A stretch of 64,000 bases of DNA from assembly GCA_947846985.1 (NCBI GenBank), contig CANTUZ010000006.1:45677707-45741706 (forward strand), given 5' to 3'. Under the pieces are notes generated by a model. That model saw nothing but the letters and a program-made list of their open reading frames with translations, ran no database searches and was not told the DNA's origin. The position numbers and the translations under genes were made by a program. Below are positions 49,354 to 62,259 of this stretch, piece by piece (positions within the stretch are counted from its first letter, which is position 1; each line of letters begins with the position of its first letter). The DNA is from Fratercula arctica. Taxonomy: Eukaryota; Chordata; Aves; Charadriiformes; Alcidae.

Positions 49354-49752
49354 CTTTACCAAAATTTTGATAGAACTGCCAAGAAAATGGTTACTAGATT
49401 TATTTCAGTTTATTTAAATTTCGCTGCGAGCATAATGATTAGTTCTGTTCTTAATCCCGTTCTGGAACAGACACAAATAGTTCCTGTTTACATTTTCCAA
49501 AACCTTATCCTGAACAAGAGGATCTCTCCTCCATGATAAACTCAAAAAGGAGAAAATGGAAACATCAGAAATGAACAATTCAGGGCAACACTTTTAAACG
49601 TAGATTTAAAGAAATCATACATCCCTGGATATAGATTTTGCTTCTGGTGCAGTTGGTACACTGATTACCAAGAAGAAGATTCGTAACCAGTTAATTTTGT
49701 TTTTTTTCTTTCTCTTGCTTTGCATTTTGACTTAAGCACAACTTAGATATGT

Positions 49753-49809
49753 GCACTTAGACACCTATACTGCACTTAGATACCTACACTGCGCTTAGAT
49801 ATATATAAT
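49753..49809. repeat. 19-bp minisatellite, three copies
   Basis: Three head-to-tail units starting GCACTTAGACACCTATACT, with a partial copy before them. The second unit differs at two positions; the third drifts to TATATA at its end. Confidence 0.9.
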
Positions 49810-50306
49810 CTTACTTTTTTAAAATGTAACACACAATATCCATTACTAACTACTTAAATCTATAATCTCACAGCCTCTGCAAAATTGGTTCACTCTCGTT
49901 ATTCCAAACTGGGGTCTTCAGGCCATATTCCTCCACCTAATTTCAGCAGAATTTAGCTTGGCTCTCAAAATGTAGAATGCTATTGTTACATGTCTTCTTT
50001 CTGAGTCACACAGATCAAGGGAAGGTAATCTTAGTTCGGAGACTGTCATACTAAGTGAAATCTGAATAATCTGGCAAGATCTAAAAATGAACTCGCACTT
50101 CATTGAAAAGCCTTAGAATTTATCACCTTATGTAACTCTTGTCACTGTAACAGACTTTCAAGTACGAGTTACACGTCCAACCTCTAACCTCAGATCGCAT
50201 TTTTAAGGGCTGCGAAACTGCATTTTTCATTGATCTTTGCTTTTCCATCTCATCCCACACTGTGCTCCTCTCACTAAAGCCAATAGCATTTACAGTTCAA
50301 TTTTAC

Positions 50307-50375
50307 CTTTTGTCATCTCTTACCTCCTTTACAAGAAAACGCTTTTTTATCTTTATGTTAAGATATGGCCAGTAA
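50307..50375 (-). CDS. Probable coding exon (69 nt)
   Basis: The frame is YWPYLNIKIKKRFLVKEVRD then DK, with donor AAAAG/GTAAAA. The exit of two bases completes Arg with the next exon. The acceptor (TAGCAGCTGAAG) has a poor pyrimidine tract, so the start may move. The exon upstream at 51288-51365 ends in phase 0 while this one needs two bases, so a small exon between them is missing; a donor at 50663 is a possible site. Confidence 0.5.
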
Positions 50376-51287
50376 CTTCAGCTGCTACCATGTAACTTGA
50401 ATGTGGATTGAATTGGAATCACTCCTGCAGAAAAAAAAACTTTAAGAATCAAGATTCAGATGGAGAAAAAAAGCATACGAACCTTTGTATATTTAAATGG
50501 GAACAGATGTCTTTCTTCCTCGTGTAGGTACAGGAAGAATAACAGTCTATCAAGAACTTTGCAGTAAAGTACTGAGAAGCCTGAATTTTAAAACAAAACA
50601 TTCAGAATACTGTATTTTGAAAAAAACCCCTAACCAACAGCCATTTTCCCCCTTTCACACATTACCTGATGTTAAGGAACTTCTTTTTTTAACCTCTTTG
50701 CATTGGGACATAAAGATGTCTCAGCACATCCATCTTTAAATACTGAGGGTTTTGTGAAATAGATGAAGTAGCTGAAGTACCTATTTTTAGGATGACTACT
50801 TAGTGTATCACAGAGCGATGCAAAAGAACATACAGCAAATTAAAAAGAAAAAAAGCGTCGCATTCCCAAGTCAAACTATCCCTCTAGATATGTTCTTTGA
50901 CCACTAGAAAAGTCTTCCTGACATCTCTCTAAAATGTCTCTACAGCAGTTAAGAGTTCAGTGCCTCTTGTCCAGTCTACCTTGAAATGAAAACCAGAAGG
51001 TTCCTCTCCTCTCTGTAACAACTTCCTACATATTTGAAGGTCATTAACGTGTTCTCCCTTTCTTCTCTTTGTAGAACAATTCTATTTGTGCAGTATGCAA
51101 TTAAACATTCTGTTTTAATGAGAGTAATTGGCTTGCAGAGTGAGATGTACAGCTCTTCTCATTTCCCCCATAATTTTTGTATAATGCACAGGCTGATCAT
51201 CTATGATGTTTAGCAGATCGATCCTCTCTGTCCTTCTTGTCATTCTTGATTTCAGGCCCTGTTCACATCATCGGTGTTCATACTTAC

Positions 51288-51365
51288 CGAGGGCTTTTTG
51301 CACACAAGCCCAACAAGGCTGGATTCAGCTCCTCTTGCTAAACTAGCACGGCAGCGTAGAGGGAC
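51288..51365 (-). CDS. Coding exon (78 nt)
   Basis: Both signals are superb: acceptor TTTCTGCTTTCTTGCAG and donor CTCG/GTAAGT. Exactly 26 codons, phase 0 to 0: VPLRCRASLARGAESSLVGL then VCKKPS. Insertion or skipping would not shift the frame, so it could be alternative. CpG-richer than the surroundings. Confidence 0.65.
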
Positions 51366-52902
51366 CTGCAAGAAAGCAGAAAGAACGAACCTAAACTGCC
51401 AGAGGTGCGCACAGGTCCCCTCTGTCTCCATAAAGGGGAAAAAATTGCACCCTCTGTCATTGTGATTTCTTGTCTTTTGAGTTATTACACAGGGATCTCA
51501 GTCTCTCTCACACACATATATGTAGACACACATGCACACGCCACAGTCCCTCCTCCTCTTGCAGGTGAAGTCACTGATCCTCAGTACAGGAGGAGCCGCG
51601 TCCTCCCCCACCCCAAGATGAGATCTACTCCAAAGCCGTTCTATTAATTTCATTAAGCTTTGAGTTATGACTCATCAGCTAGGCCCTACCAGCAATTTCA
51701 GAAAACACATAACAGGATATCATTTTTACTCCCTGAAGTACATCACTATTTTAATCTAGACTTGTAATTGACTCCACTTTTAAAGAAGGTGATAAAACGT
51801 TCAGAGAGTTGCCGCAGCACCTCTAGATAAGCAGCCCTGCCAATGCATAAGGGAGATAGCACAGCCAGTGGATGAGAAAATGATTACAAACACATTAGAA
51901 TGATCCTTTGCCACATTGATCCGTGATTTTATTTTATGTTATCTATTAATCTCTGAGCTGTATGTTTTGAATCATATCCAAGTGAATTGTACCCCTGGCG
52001 ATTACTGTTCAAACTTCCTCTAAAGTCACAGTCAACATAGCAGCATGTAATACATTTTGTTACTGGAAATATGATGGGCAAAATTTGATACTGAAGAAGA
52101 TAGCAGTGTAAGCGGGGGTGTTATCAGGGCTAACATTGTTTCCTGTTGTGTAAGATAAGGAAGCACAGTTTCTATCCTTTTTCAGCAAGCAAGCATCGTG
52201 TTTGTTGACAGCAAACATGAAAAGCCTTTGAAGATACAAACTACTTCCAGGGCTTAAACTTGTAGTGAAGGTCAAAAGCGACAGTGACTCAGTCCGGCTC
52301 TGTCCACTGCCATCTGAACTCAGAGGTACTTTCACCGGTCACTTGAAACCAGCGAGTTTCTGTAACAATTGGCAAAGGCAGTTGGGGTGAGACAGGAGAG
52401 CGAAATAGAGAAATGAATGGAATGTTCTCTAATATCTAATCCATAATTGTGACAGCTTCTGAAATAGGATGTTTCTACTTGCTTCAGCACCTGCCCTTTG
52501 CATCACAGCCATGGAGCATAACTTTGCTAACCTTTATGTTCATCTTTTCCACAGATCATTTGAAAAGCACTCAAAAATTAGCAATCATTTCAGCAGCTCA
52601 GAGAGAACTCAGCTCTTCTTAATCATTTGTATTCTGTGAGGCCAAGATTAGTTCCTTCAATGAGAAAAACAACACGCCACAGGAAGGTGGGATCTAATTG
52701 CAATACTATTTCCCACCGAATGCCACCAATATCCAGAATCTCTGTTTGCACACGCTAAATCCATCTCATGGGGAAGCAATCAGACGATGCTGGTCATGCA
52801 TGCTTCAGCTTCTCTCTGTAGGAGTTTAAGAGGCTGAGAATGTACCACTGAATGAAAGGTATTCATGTTTATACTTCCACGCTTTTACGGTCAACAACTC
52901 AC
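51366..52902 (-). other. Intron
   Basis: The stretch 51650-52030 has clustered TAAT and AP-1-like (TGACTCATC) motifs. No exon seen. Confidence 0.35.
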
Positions 52903-52945
52903 CCTAACATTTGAGACTTCCACCAAGAGGCCCCGTTTTGCTTTC
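52903..52945 (-). CDS. Probable coding exon (43 nt)
   Basis: A strong donor TTAGG/GTGAGT ends the frame KAKRGLLVEVSNVR; the acceptor is TATCCATTGGGTGAAAG. It enters with 1 nt and exits in phase 0, joining to 51288-51365. The frame stays open further upstream of the acceptor. Confidence 0.48.
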
Positions 52946-54030
52946 CTTTCACCCAATGGATACATCAAGTTTTATCTACAGGGAGCTGAATCACAAAAAG
53001 AGAAAGTAACAGGTTTAATTTGAGTCTTTCAATATCTCTTCAATTTCTCTACAATGCAAATCTCTGCCTAATGCACCACAGCTTGGCAAATTCGTTCTAA
53101 CAAATCAGAGAAGCAGAGGATTCTGTCACCTAAATAGCAATGCATCACAGATATTCTTTTTAGATGGTACGACACCAGGATTTACAAATCTCCATTCAGC
53201 TGTGCCCTCATACAAACACCAGCCCTTATGCTGGTTCATTTCATCCCTCTGGAGCCCAAACCCTGCACGTCATCCCAGGTCGTCTGCTTTTGCAGGTCTC
53301 ATTACAAGACAGTGACACAAATTGAACAGAGGTGATGGAGACCTCAGAGATAATTAAGTTCCAACAAATCTATAGTCAAGAAGCACTTATGCAATAGCGA
53401 GTGCATGCATTCAACTTAGGCTGTAGCCTACATACACATTTTATACGATGCTAAGGAAGTTTCATGAGAGAGCGTGCCCTTCCACGTTATGATCATGTAA
53501 AAGTATCAGTTGGACTTTACATCCTCTCAGACATCAAAGTCATCAACTACAAACCACAGATTTGTAGCAAATGAGGCTTAATTAACACTGGTGCTCCTGA
53601 ATTTCCTTATTCCTGAACATTCCCAGCTGCTATGGAAAATTAATTAAGGCTTAAATCTTGCGGTTCTTTCTTTAGCACTTGTTGCATGGCAACATTCATT
53701 TTTATGTATGAGCTTCTTCCTCCAAATGACTTTATAATAGTCTTATCCAAAAGATGAGCTGTTAAAGTCTTAAGACAGATATTTGCACATCTTGGTTTAG
53801 TTTTGTTGGGTTTTTCACTCATAGGACATGAATTATTCACTGATAAGAGAGACTGTAAAACTCTGGTTGGTTCTAGGCATCAGTAAAATCAGTCAGTCAC
53901 GGCAGAGGATTTAACTGGCTTCTTTTTAACAGTAGTTTCCACAATTGTTTTTAAAGACTATCCACTGAGGCAGGCCTTGCTGATCAAAAATAGGTGACCT
54001 CAGAAGACGGTGGTGTTATTTGACACTTAC

Positions 54031-54063
54031 AATAAAGTACTCCAAACCAGACTGACTCTGCCA
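54031..54063 (-). CDS. Candidate exon (33 nt), frame undecided
   Basis: An excellent acceptor (GCATCTGTGCTGCTTAG) and a GTAAGT donor enclose 33 nt in which all three frames are open. The phase that fits the next exon reads GRVSLVWSTL. No exon could be supported further upstream. Confidence 0.3.
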
Positions 54064-57000
54064 CTAAGCAGCACAGATGCACTGAAGCACTGAGCAGCGC
54101 GCTCCTCCCAACCCCCTTGGTTCCTCCGATACTTACTGCATCTCCTGAACCGGGTACAGCAAACCCTGGCTGCAGCTCCCGCCACTCCCCACACCTCCTA
54201 CCAGCGCAGAATGGGAGAGACCCTTTTTACCTTCCCCTTGGACAAAGAGAAATGACTCCTATCCAGCATCCCTTCTTAATCTGCCTCTTAAGATTGTTTT
54301 CTCTAAATTTAAATTCTGTTCAAGAGGCAGTTTCCAGAAATAAGCTGCAGAGTTGAACCAACCCATACAGGTAACTTTTCCTCCCACCACGTTATACGCT
54401 GAACTCACCACGTCACGAAACAGCGAGACTGAATTCATGCCATGTCACAGTAAGATTAAGACACTAACGGCACAATTTGAATTTTAAGTCTTTGTAACTA
54501 ATTCTAAATAATATTATTGCTCATTTCAGTCACCTTTCCCCAATGCATAAAAAAAATAAATCTCAGAAGAAAAGCAACGTCTCCAGAACACGCTTGCCTC
54601 TCTGAATACCCATCATCTGCAAATGACTTGATATCACGTTACAGACAGCTGATGAATTCTCCCATGTGTTCAACATGTGATTTCTAATACTCAGTTCATT
54701 TTCCCTTACTGTGGGGTCAGTGAGTCTCCAGGCATCAAACTGAGTTGAGGCACAATTGGCCTGAGCATTTCTACATGAATATACTAACACGTTGCGGGTG
54801 ACTTCTGTCGAAATTCATCTCTGCTTTGCGTCCATCAGCTTTGTTTGCTTCAAAATCTGAACACCTGTGATGATGATAATGACAATTAATATTTTTTTAC
54901 ATGTGACAAGCAATCAACTCACACCAAACTCCAAATATGCTATTAGCATAACACTTACCATTTCTCCCCTGCCAGTGGAGGCTTAAAAATTTGACTACAA
55001 TAAAAACAGCTACTGAGAGAAACAGTCGGCACATTATTTTATTTCTAGTGAACCACGCAAATTCATATTCCATGAAGGTTAAGATTTCTGACTGTGGATT
55101 GCTTAAAGCTAACCAAAAAGAATGAAAAAACTTATAGACCAAAACTTGTATCTAGATAAATCTGAGCTAAAGTATAAATTTTTGATAGTAAGGGTAACTA
55201 ATAGTCAAGGCTGCTGCAGACTGTCTCTCACTTTGAAATCTTTAAATTACATATTTGATATCTTTTTGAGGTTCCAGTTCGTCTGTGAGACACAGAATTG
55301 ATGCAGGAAGCACTCAGTAAAGCTTGGTGGGCTCCATTTAGTATGCAATGAACTCTCAAACCAGCAAATCTGTGAAAAGCTCAACTCTTTTGATCTACCG
55401 ATCCTGTCTTACAGCTTATCCTGCCAGGGAGCAGGAGCTACCTCAGAAGAAAAGCACACTTTAGCTCCAACTCTAATAGCGGCATGAAACCAAACTTCAC
55501 GTCTCATGCTTAGATTTATGGAATGATCCTGATGCAGGAGGAAAGTTAGAAGACCTCAGTCTACTGATTTTGGGAGAAGTAATAAATTCAAAAGAAAACC
55601 AGAGTTAATGGAGCGTTCAACTGTCTGCTGTTCACTTTGTATATTTTCCACATAAACAGCAGTTTGGAGCTTCTCTTTCTCCTTTTTTTTTTTTTTTCCA
55701 TTTTACAAAGGAAAAAAAGAAATTCTGGGCTTCCAAAAAAAAAAAAAAAAGATATTTCATAAAAAATAAACTGAAATAACATGGAAAGAATTATTAAAAA
55801 TACATGCTGAGAGGATAGCACAAGATCAGATTTAAAAAAAACCTTCCCTAGCAGAGCATGTACAAGCTTAGAGTTTTAATTATGCCTCTGCAAAAAAATG
55901 CTAAGGAATAACATCAAGGTGACAGAAGAGTTTCCTTAAAGTCTTTGTTCTCCTGTCACAGCTTCATTTCAAACCCCAGCATTTCATGGCATCACTTGAG
56001 ATGGCTATGGAAATGTTCTAATGCCACATATTGTCAAAAAGATCACAGTAATATTTAAGAAGATAAGTTTGAACTCTACACAGATAATTACTAAAGCGAG
56101 GATTAACTAACTAAAACTGGTAATTAAAATTCTGAATGAAAAAAATAAGACATTTCTAACAGTTATGAAATCAAAGCAATAAATATTAAAAAAAAAATGT
56201 ACTCAAAATCCACTACCCAATTTTATAAATAATAAAAAAAAAAAATCATACTGAACTGATTTTATGCCTTGCAATTCCATAGTTCAGACATTACCATTTT
56301 TTGCAAACCAGACTGTGCATGAAACTAGAAACAGCGTACTTTTCATTCTTCATTCTTTTCATATACTAGACTTTATTAAGAGGCACAGGATCTTGTCCGT
56401 GTACTCTGAAGATTTTAACAACTACTGTCCTTAGATTTTTGAAGCTGTACCAAAGCTTCCCTAACAAAGACCTAAATATATTGCAGTCTACAAAAGAACA
56501 TTGCATTCTTCTGTCTGGGAACCTCTGACCATCAACACCAGAAATACGATTTCAGACATAAAAAAACATACTATTTCAAGGCAAAATAGTTTCCATAAAG
56601 CAAGGGAGAAATGCAGGATGATATACAATGACAGAGCAATGAACCGAATCACTGGAACTTCACGACGAATTCTTTATACTAGTTGACACATTCCAAGACC
56701 GCTCCATAATGTTGGCCACAGCACTCTAAGGCCGATGGGCACCTTCACTTCAAAACCTGACTCCTGATGGAAGGGTGAGCACTGCTGCAGCTGCACCCAC
56801 CGCTTCCTCACTGGAAAGGACCTATTAGAAAAAAGTTTGGGACGAGATTAAGCCAATCTCTCACAAAGGCCCCAAAAAACCAACTTCCTCAAAGAAACTG
56901 CTGAATTAATAATCTTATCCTATTACCTTCTTATGATCAAGTCTCTTTTTAAAGTATATTAATTGTCACTTCAAAATAACAGGAATTTTTACTTTGTTTA

Positions 57001-57739
57001 ATCACTATTTCTCTGTAAAATAATGTTTTCCTAAGTGAACTGAAACAGTTTAGACTGATAAAACTGCTGTATTCAGAGAAAAGAGAAACAGCTCGTCTCT
57101 CTCTTCTAAAGGCATTTTTATTCAAAAAGATAAATTATACTTCAAACTGCCACCCTAGCACTGCCATCTGTTAGTATATGCTAGGACCAACAAGCCTGTT
57201 CCCAAAAGGAGATGGGCTCAAAATGGAAAATTCAAACCCCAATGTCTAATTTTCCAGCCCCAGTGTGTGCTTAAACTCCATTATAAGAAGAGAGGGCACC
57301 TGGAGAGTTTGAATCAAATCTCAGCTCAGTAAGATTTGAAGATGTTCAGACAAAAGTTGTTCTAATTTCAGATAACTCACAACTACTCTTTCCTGTTAGT
57401 TTTTCACAGTTTTCCAGTATTACGAAAACTGCAACCAGCCCCGCAGAGAATGCGTACATGGTACACACATTTATTTAACACGACCTCTTTTTGTCTTGAT
57501 GAGGCTTTAGATGTCCAGGAGTCTGCTCCCTGCCAGTCCTTGGCACCAAACTGGTCACATTACCAAGGACTATTCTCATTCAAACAAGTTTTACTTTCCC
57601 TGTCCCTAAAATAATATATTCAGACTAAAGGGGAATGAATTATGTGCACTGAATAAACAAAACCAAACATATCAATGTATCTAGATTCAGCCATTCAAAT
57701 CAAGCGTGAAAGAAAGCTCCTGCTGGGAATATTTCTTTT

Positions 57740-57763
57740 GGGGGGGGGGGGGGGGGGGGGGGG
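57740..57763. repeat. Homopolymer run, G24
   Basis: 24 uninterrupted G on the plus strand. Such runs are rare in vertebrate DNA compared with A/T runs and can form a G-quadruplex. The proline run in the minus-strand open frame here is an artefact of the C24 complement. Confidence 0.9.
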
Positions 57764-57835
57764 AGGTATTTGAACCACTTCACCCACCCCAGTAATATCT
57801 CCACAGTTTTCAAAGGGCCACGTAAACAAGTCCAG

Positions 57836-58190
57836 AAGTGCCGCGCTTGCATCGCGCTCAAATCCAGGGAATGTCGTGCTCATCTATCATGTATGGTGAC
57901 ACGTTGGGAGCAGCTGGGACCCCCATGCTGACAATTTGCTTTGGACCATGTAGCGCAACCCCAGAGGCAAGCCCGGGATACGCCACCCTTCTAATAACGC
58001 AGGCAGACGGAGAGCTATGCGGTACGCCAGGTACTTATGGTGACATCGGGTTTAAAGCACCGGTTACCAAAAGGGTGGCTAATTTGTATTACCTTCTGGA
58101 TAACGGCTATTACAGGACAGCCGTGCAGTTGTGAAATTCATAGGACAGTATGGCATACGCCAAAGCAATTATCGCGTGTTAGCCAGCACA
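57836..58190. other. CpG-rich non-repetitive block
   Basis: Roughly twenty CpG dinucleotides in about 355 bp, against a CpG-poor background. A 98-codon plus-strand frame crosses it (YGDTLGAAGTPMLTICFGPC) without clear splice sites. It may be a conserved regulatory element, or less likely an unrecognised exon. Confidence 0.35.
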
Positions 58191-61100
58191 CCAAATGCCA
58201 GGAAGGCATTAATTTGGAGATGATTAGAACCTGCTGTTTTCTTTGTGAATATTTCATATATTGAACAGATCCACTGAATTATTGATTATTTACAAATGGA
58301 AAATACCGCTCAGATCTGCTTGCTGTTGGCAACCACCCATTGAACAGCCCCCAGAAACTCCCTCCAGCCAACGCAGAAGTCCCCCTCCTCTCTTTGGTAT
58401 TCCTCATACGGAATGACAGGCAAATCACATGCTGGGTTTGATATATTTTCCTAGAGCATCCCCAACACGAAGCCTGCTCACACCATACTCGAGACCTCCG
58501 CTTACCAAAGGCCTTACAACCTAACTTCACTGAAAACATTCAAACGTAAGTAAATGAGGCGCAAACGGATGAAATTCACAGCAAAATGGGAGAATGAGTA
58601 GAAGATTCCTTTCCTGTACTCAGAAAATGTCTGTGATAATTTATGCTCTTCCTTTCACATGTTTATGTGGCACAAGCAGCTCCTGAAAACGGTACTCAAA
58701 TGGGGAGAGAAGAGACCTCCTACCTCAGCCAAGGAAATACGTTCCATGACAAAGAAGAAAGATGAAAGGTATTTGTAATAGCAATAAAAGAACACCAGTG
58801 ATAAGATTTTTTTTTTTTTTTTTAACTGTAAAGGACAAAACAGAAATCATATAAAAGACAAATATGAAGAACCAAGATGAGGCAGAATTAGTAGGGACTA
58901 AAAGCAAGGACAAGTTACAAGTCCCTGATAGTGTAACAAATTAGGTAGAAACTGATGTCAAGAACTATTTATTCGTCTCCAAAATGGGAACAACTTCAGG
59001 CAAGGACAATAATCACAAAACAGGGAAGTGTTCATTAATTAAATGGAAACGAATCAGAATTGTTCAAGAGACAGCTTGCCAAGGGTATGTTTGGCAGGCA
59101 GAGATATACAATGTTCTTCTTTGTGCTCTGAACTTTTTGTATGACAAGAGCTTAAAGAAAGTTTATCAAGGCTTCTGGCTGCAGGGGTAGATACTTGGCA
59201 ATCACATGAAAATATAAATCTAGATTATCTACACATATGAAGTCCTTAAAACATACAATGGTGTACTGCAGGCAACCGTGAAACCCTTGACTTCCCCACC
59301 CAGCTGTGTCCTTTGTCCATAACTACTACATTATCAAATCAGGCTCTCTTCTTGCCTGTCTCCTGATCGAATCAACTCCCACAGACAGTGCGTGGTTTCA
59401 ACACCAGATACATAAGGAATTGTACTTTCTCTGTACCAGCATCATGTACAACCTAATAATTAAATACTCTCTTAAAACAGCAAGACAGAAGTTCATATCC
59501 CTCAGACTAGAAAGGGAGATCCAAAACAGATCTTCCCTTTACTGGAACGGGTATTTTTTTTTTTTATTACAAAGAACTCACAACGTTTTTCTGCTTAGGT
59601 CTGTTCGTGCCGATACATCCAACTCGAGGGAGGGCACGCAGATCCAGCCCTTCAGAGACCCGGGTGCCACTGCATGAAGACCCAAAGTCCTGTACATCTC
59701 TGAAGCAAAGACAATGATCAGGCAAACATCAGAGGTATTTCTGGAGACACGCACTGTCCAAGCTGAGGGCTCAGGTTGCTATTTTGAATTCCACTGCTTG
59801 TAGTTAACAAACTTTTGTCAGGGTTGAGGATTTTTGTCACCTACGTACTTTTTAGGTCTGGCCCTTTGTGGGTTTTTTTGTCACCATAGCTTAAAATGGC
59901 TTAACCAATTGAAGCCATTAAAAAAACCATGACAATTGGCATACAGAGTGACAATTTATTTGCCAAGTTTCAACACGTTACAAATTAAGCGGGCTGATTT
60001 ATGAACTCCTGAATAACTGGATGTACAGTGGAAACCGCAATGAATCCTTAATTACAAAACCATAAAGATGATGCGATAAATATGACATCGCAAATGCAAT
60101 AAAAGAATGACTCTGCTATAATTTAAGCATTGTTCATTAAATGCAACAGGATTAGGGTTTTTTTGGTTTTGTTTTGGTTTGGTTTTTTACTACTGCATTA
60201 TCACTGTACTTATTTTTCAAATTCATTTTTCAAATCAGGGCAGGGCACATCGCGTAGAGCTCTGTGTCCCCTGGCTCTCAGACAAAGCAAGTCATCCCTT
60301 TGGGCCTCGGCACAGTGGCGTTGGGGGATCATGCTGAAAACAAGTTGATAAGATTTTGGTGATGTATATTTATAACAGCAGCACAGAGCCCCTGAGATCT
60401 TTTCAGAGGAATCTATAAATTAAAGGGGTATTAATAGAATGGGAAATTCTTCCAAATTTTAGTTAACTTTTTGTCTTAGTTATTGACCATGCATTTGTTT
60501 CAAGATCTAGTCTTTTTTTTTTTTTTTCTTTCCCCTTTATAACTTAAATGCAAACTACTCTTTCTCTTTTCCTCTCTGTAAATATGCGAAGCTAAGAAAC
60601 CATATTGGGGAAAATACATCAGGTCTTCAACACATCAAAATCCCTCCGAAAAGAGCTAAGACACTCCTCACAAAATACAATTTCACTTTTCGCAAAACCC
60701 GTCTCAAGTAGAAGCCTCCCAGCTGTTCCTTTGGAACATGAGCTGTTTCACGCAGCTCAATGACAACTCTACAACCCCCCAAAAAAGCCGGAAATTTTAT
60801 GACTACCATCATTATGAAGTCACTGTAAGAGTTTCTGTAGAAAAACTAATTCCTGAAAAGTGAAACTAATGTAATATGCACGGGCTGATCCTACAGACCG
60901 TGTTCAAAGAAGCATAAAATTATCTACCTATGAATGTCAAGTAGTTTTGACATTAATTTTGGTAGTATAAGTTAAAACATTTTTTTTCTACACTAGTGAA
61001 AATACAAATAGAACAAATTCTAGAAAAAAATACGTGAACGTTTACAAATCACAAAACATTTTCATTATTCTTTCAATTTACAAGCGAACTAAACCACCAC

Positions 61101-61669
61101 TCAATACTTTTATATTATTTTAACTTCACACAATGAGCATGTGCTTGCACATTCCTGTTGTTGCGATTGTGCCTGATTATTTTGCAGGAGTCAAACTAAT
61201 AGCCATTTAGGAAAAATGCTGAAGAAACTGATGGAAATTATAAGTTACTTTGAGTCAAACACTGAAAGCCATAATGAAACTGTATTTCAAACTATTTATA
61301 CTTTTTAATCACGACAATCGAAATGGCACATATTTAAACACAACAAAATACAACAAAGTCTAAAGTAAAAAGAATTAGTTTAAAGACTTCCATGGAAGTT
61401 AAACAATTTATCTTTATGCATGAGAATTTCATTTTCTACTTTAAAATATATGACTTGCCAAACTAATCCAGCAATAACTGGAAACAGACCAATTTCCAAA
61501 AATGAATGTTTTATATTTTCAAGTATACTTTTGTTAATTAAAAAATTAATTGGCCTTGAAAATACTGAAGAGTATTTTTTTCCCCCCACAAGTGTACAGG
61601 AGGATATTTTTCACCAAATCCAATTCTCTGATGTGAGAGAAAGCAGCAGAAAGTAGCATTAGTAACTTT

Positions 61670-61695
61670 AAAAAAAAAAAAAAAAAAAAAAAAAA
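61670..61695. repeat. Homopolymer run, A26
   Basis: Uninterrupted A26. Confidence 0.9.
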
Positions 61696-62102
61696 GGCAA
61701 CCAAAAACCACCAAACTGTTGTCTTTGTAATAGCATTCCAAAACTGCCATTTGAGGTTCTAGGAAGACCTAGGTCCCACCAAGGAAGATGGGAACACACG
61801 TGTTGAAACTCAAGAACCACAGTGTCAGCACGTAGTTTTTCACCTTCAACATTAAAAGCCTTTTTGGACATTTTCCCCATAAATTTTCATCGATTCATGA
61901 CCAAAATTCCTAAAAGGAGAAAGCCGCAGTCCAAGACTAACATTGAGCACTGTTAGCGGTTGTTCCGCGAAAAGGGGGCAAAGCGGTTTTGGCAGAAGAT
62001 AAACCCCCTTGTGTTCTAACACTCCTCACCGAGGTGGGAGGCTCGGTGCGGCTGGGTTTAAATTCTGAGTGATGCCCAATTCAGCACTATCAGTCCAATC
62101 GC

Positions 62103-62120
62103 GTTTAATATGTATTAAAC
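62103..62120. repeat. Perfect 8-bp inverted repeat in LTR
   Basis: GTTTAATA and TATTAAAC separated by TG, within the putative U5 of the LTR. Confidence 0.85.
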
Positions 62121-62253
62121 TATTACGATTTGGATACACTAATAGTGGACTGCACCTTCAGTCTAGTCGCGCTCATGAACTAGCACGGCCACTCTCGAGT
62201 CTTTGGTCACGTTCAGTGAGAAACCGAAACGACTAGCTGCTTAAACAGTGCAG

Positions 62254-62259
62254 TTTATT
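62254..62259 (-). promoter_or_regulatory. LTR polyadenylation signal AATAAA
   Basis: AATAAA on the minus strand, about 330 nt downstream of the TATA box. This would make R unusually long or place the start site elsewhere. Confidence 0.55.

Larger units (their letters stand above)
54064..61950. other. No gene supported (7.9 kb)
   Basis: Either further intron of the minus-strand gene or intergenic. It contains a T15 and an A16 run near 55682-55751, the G24 run at 57740, a CpG-rich block at 57836-58190, a T17 run (58807-58823), an AT-rich block with homeobox-like motifs (59870-60130) and an A26 run (61670-61695). Strong donors such as 54406 gave no convincing exon. Confidence 0.4.
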
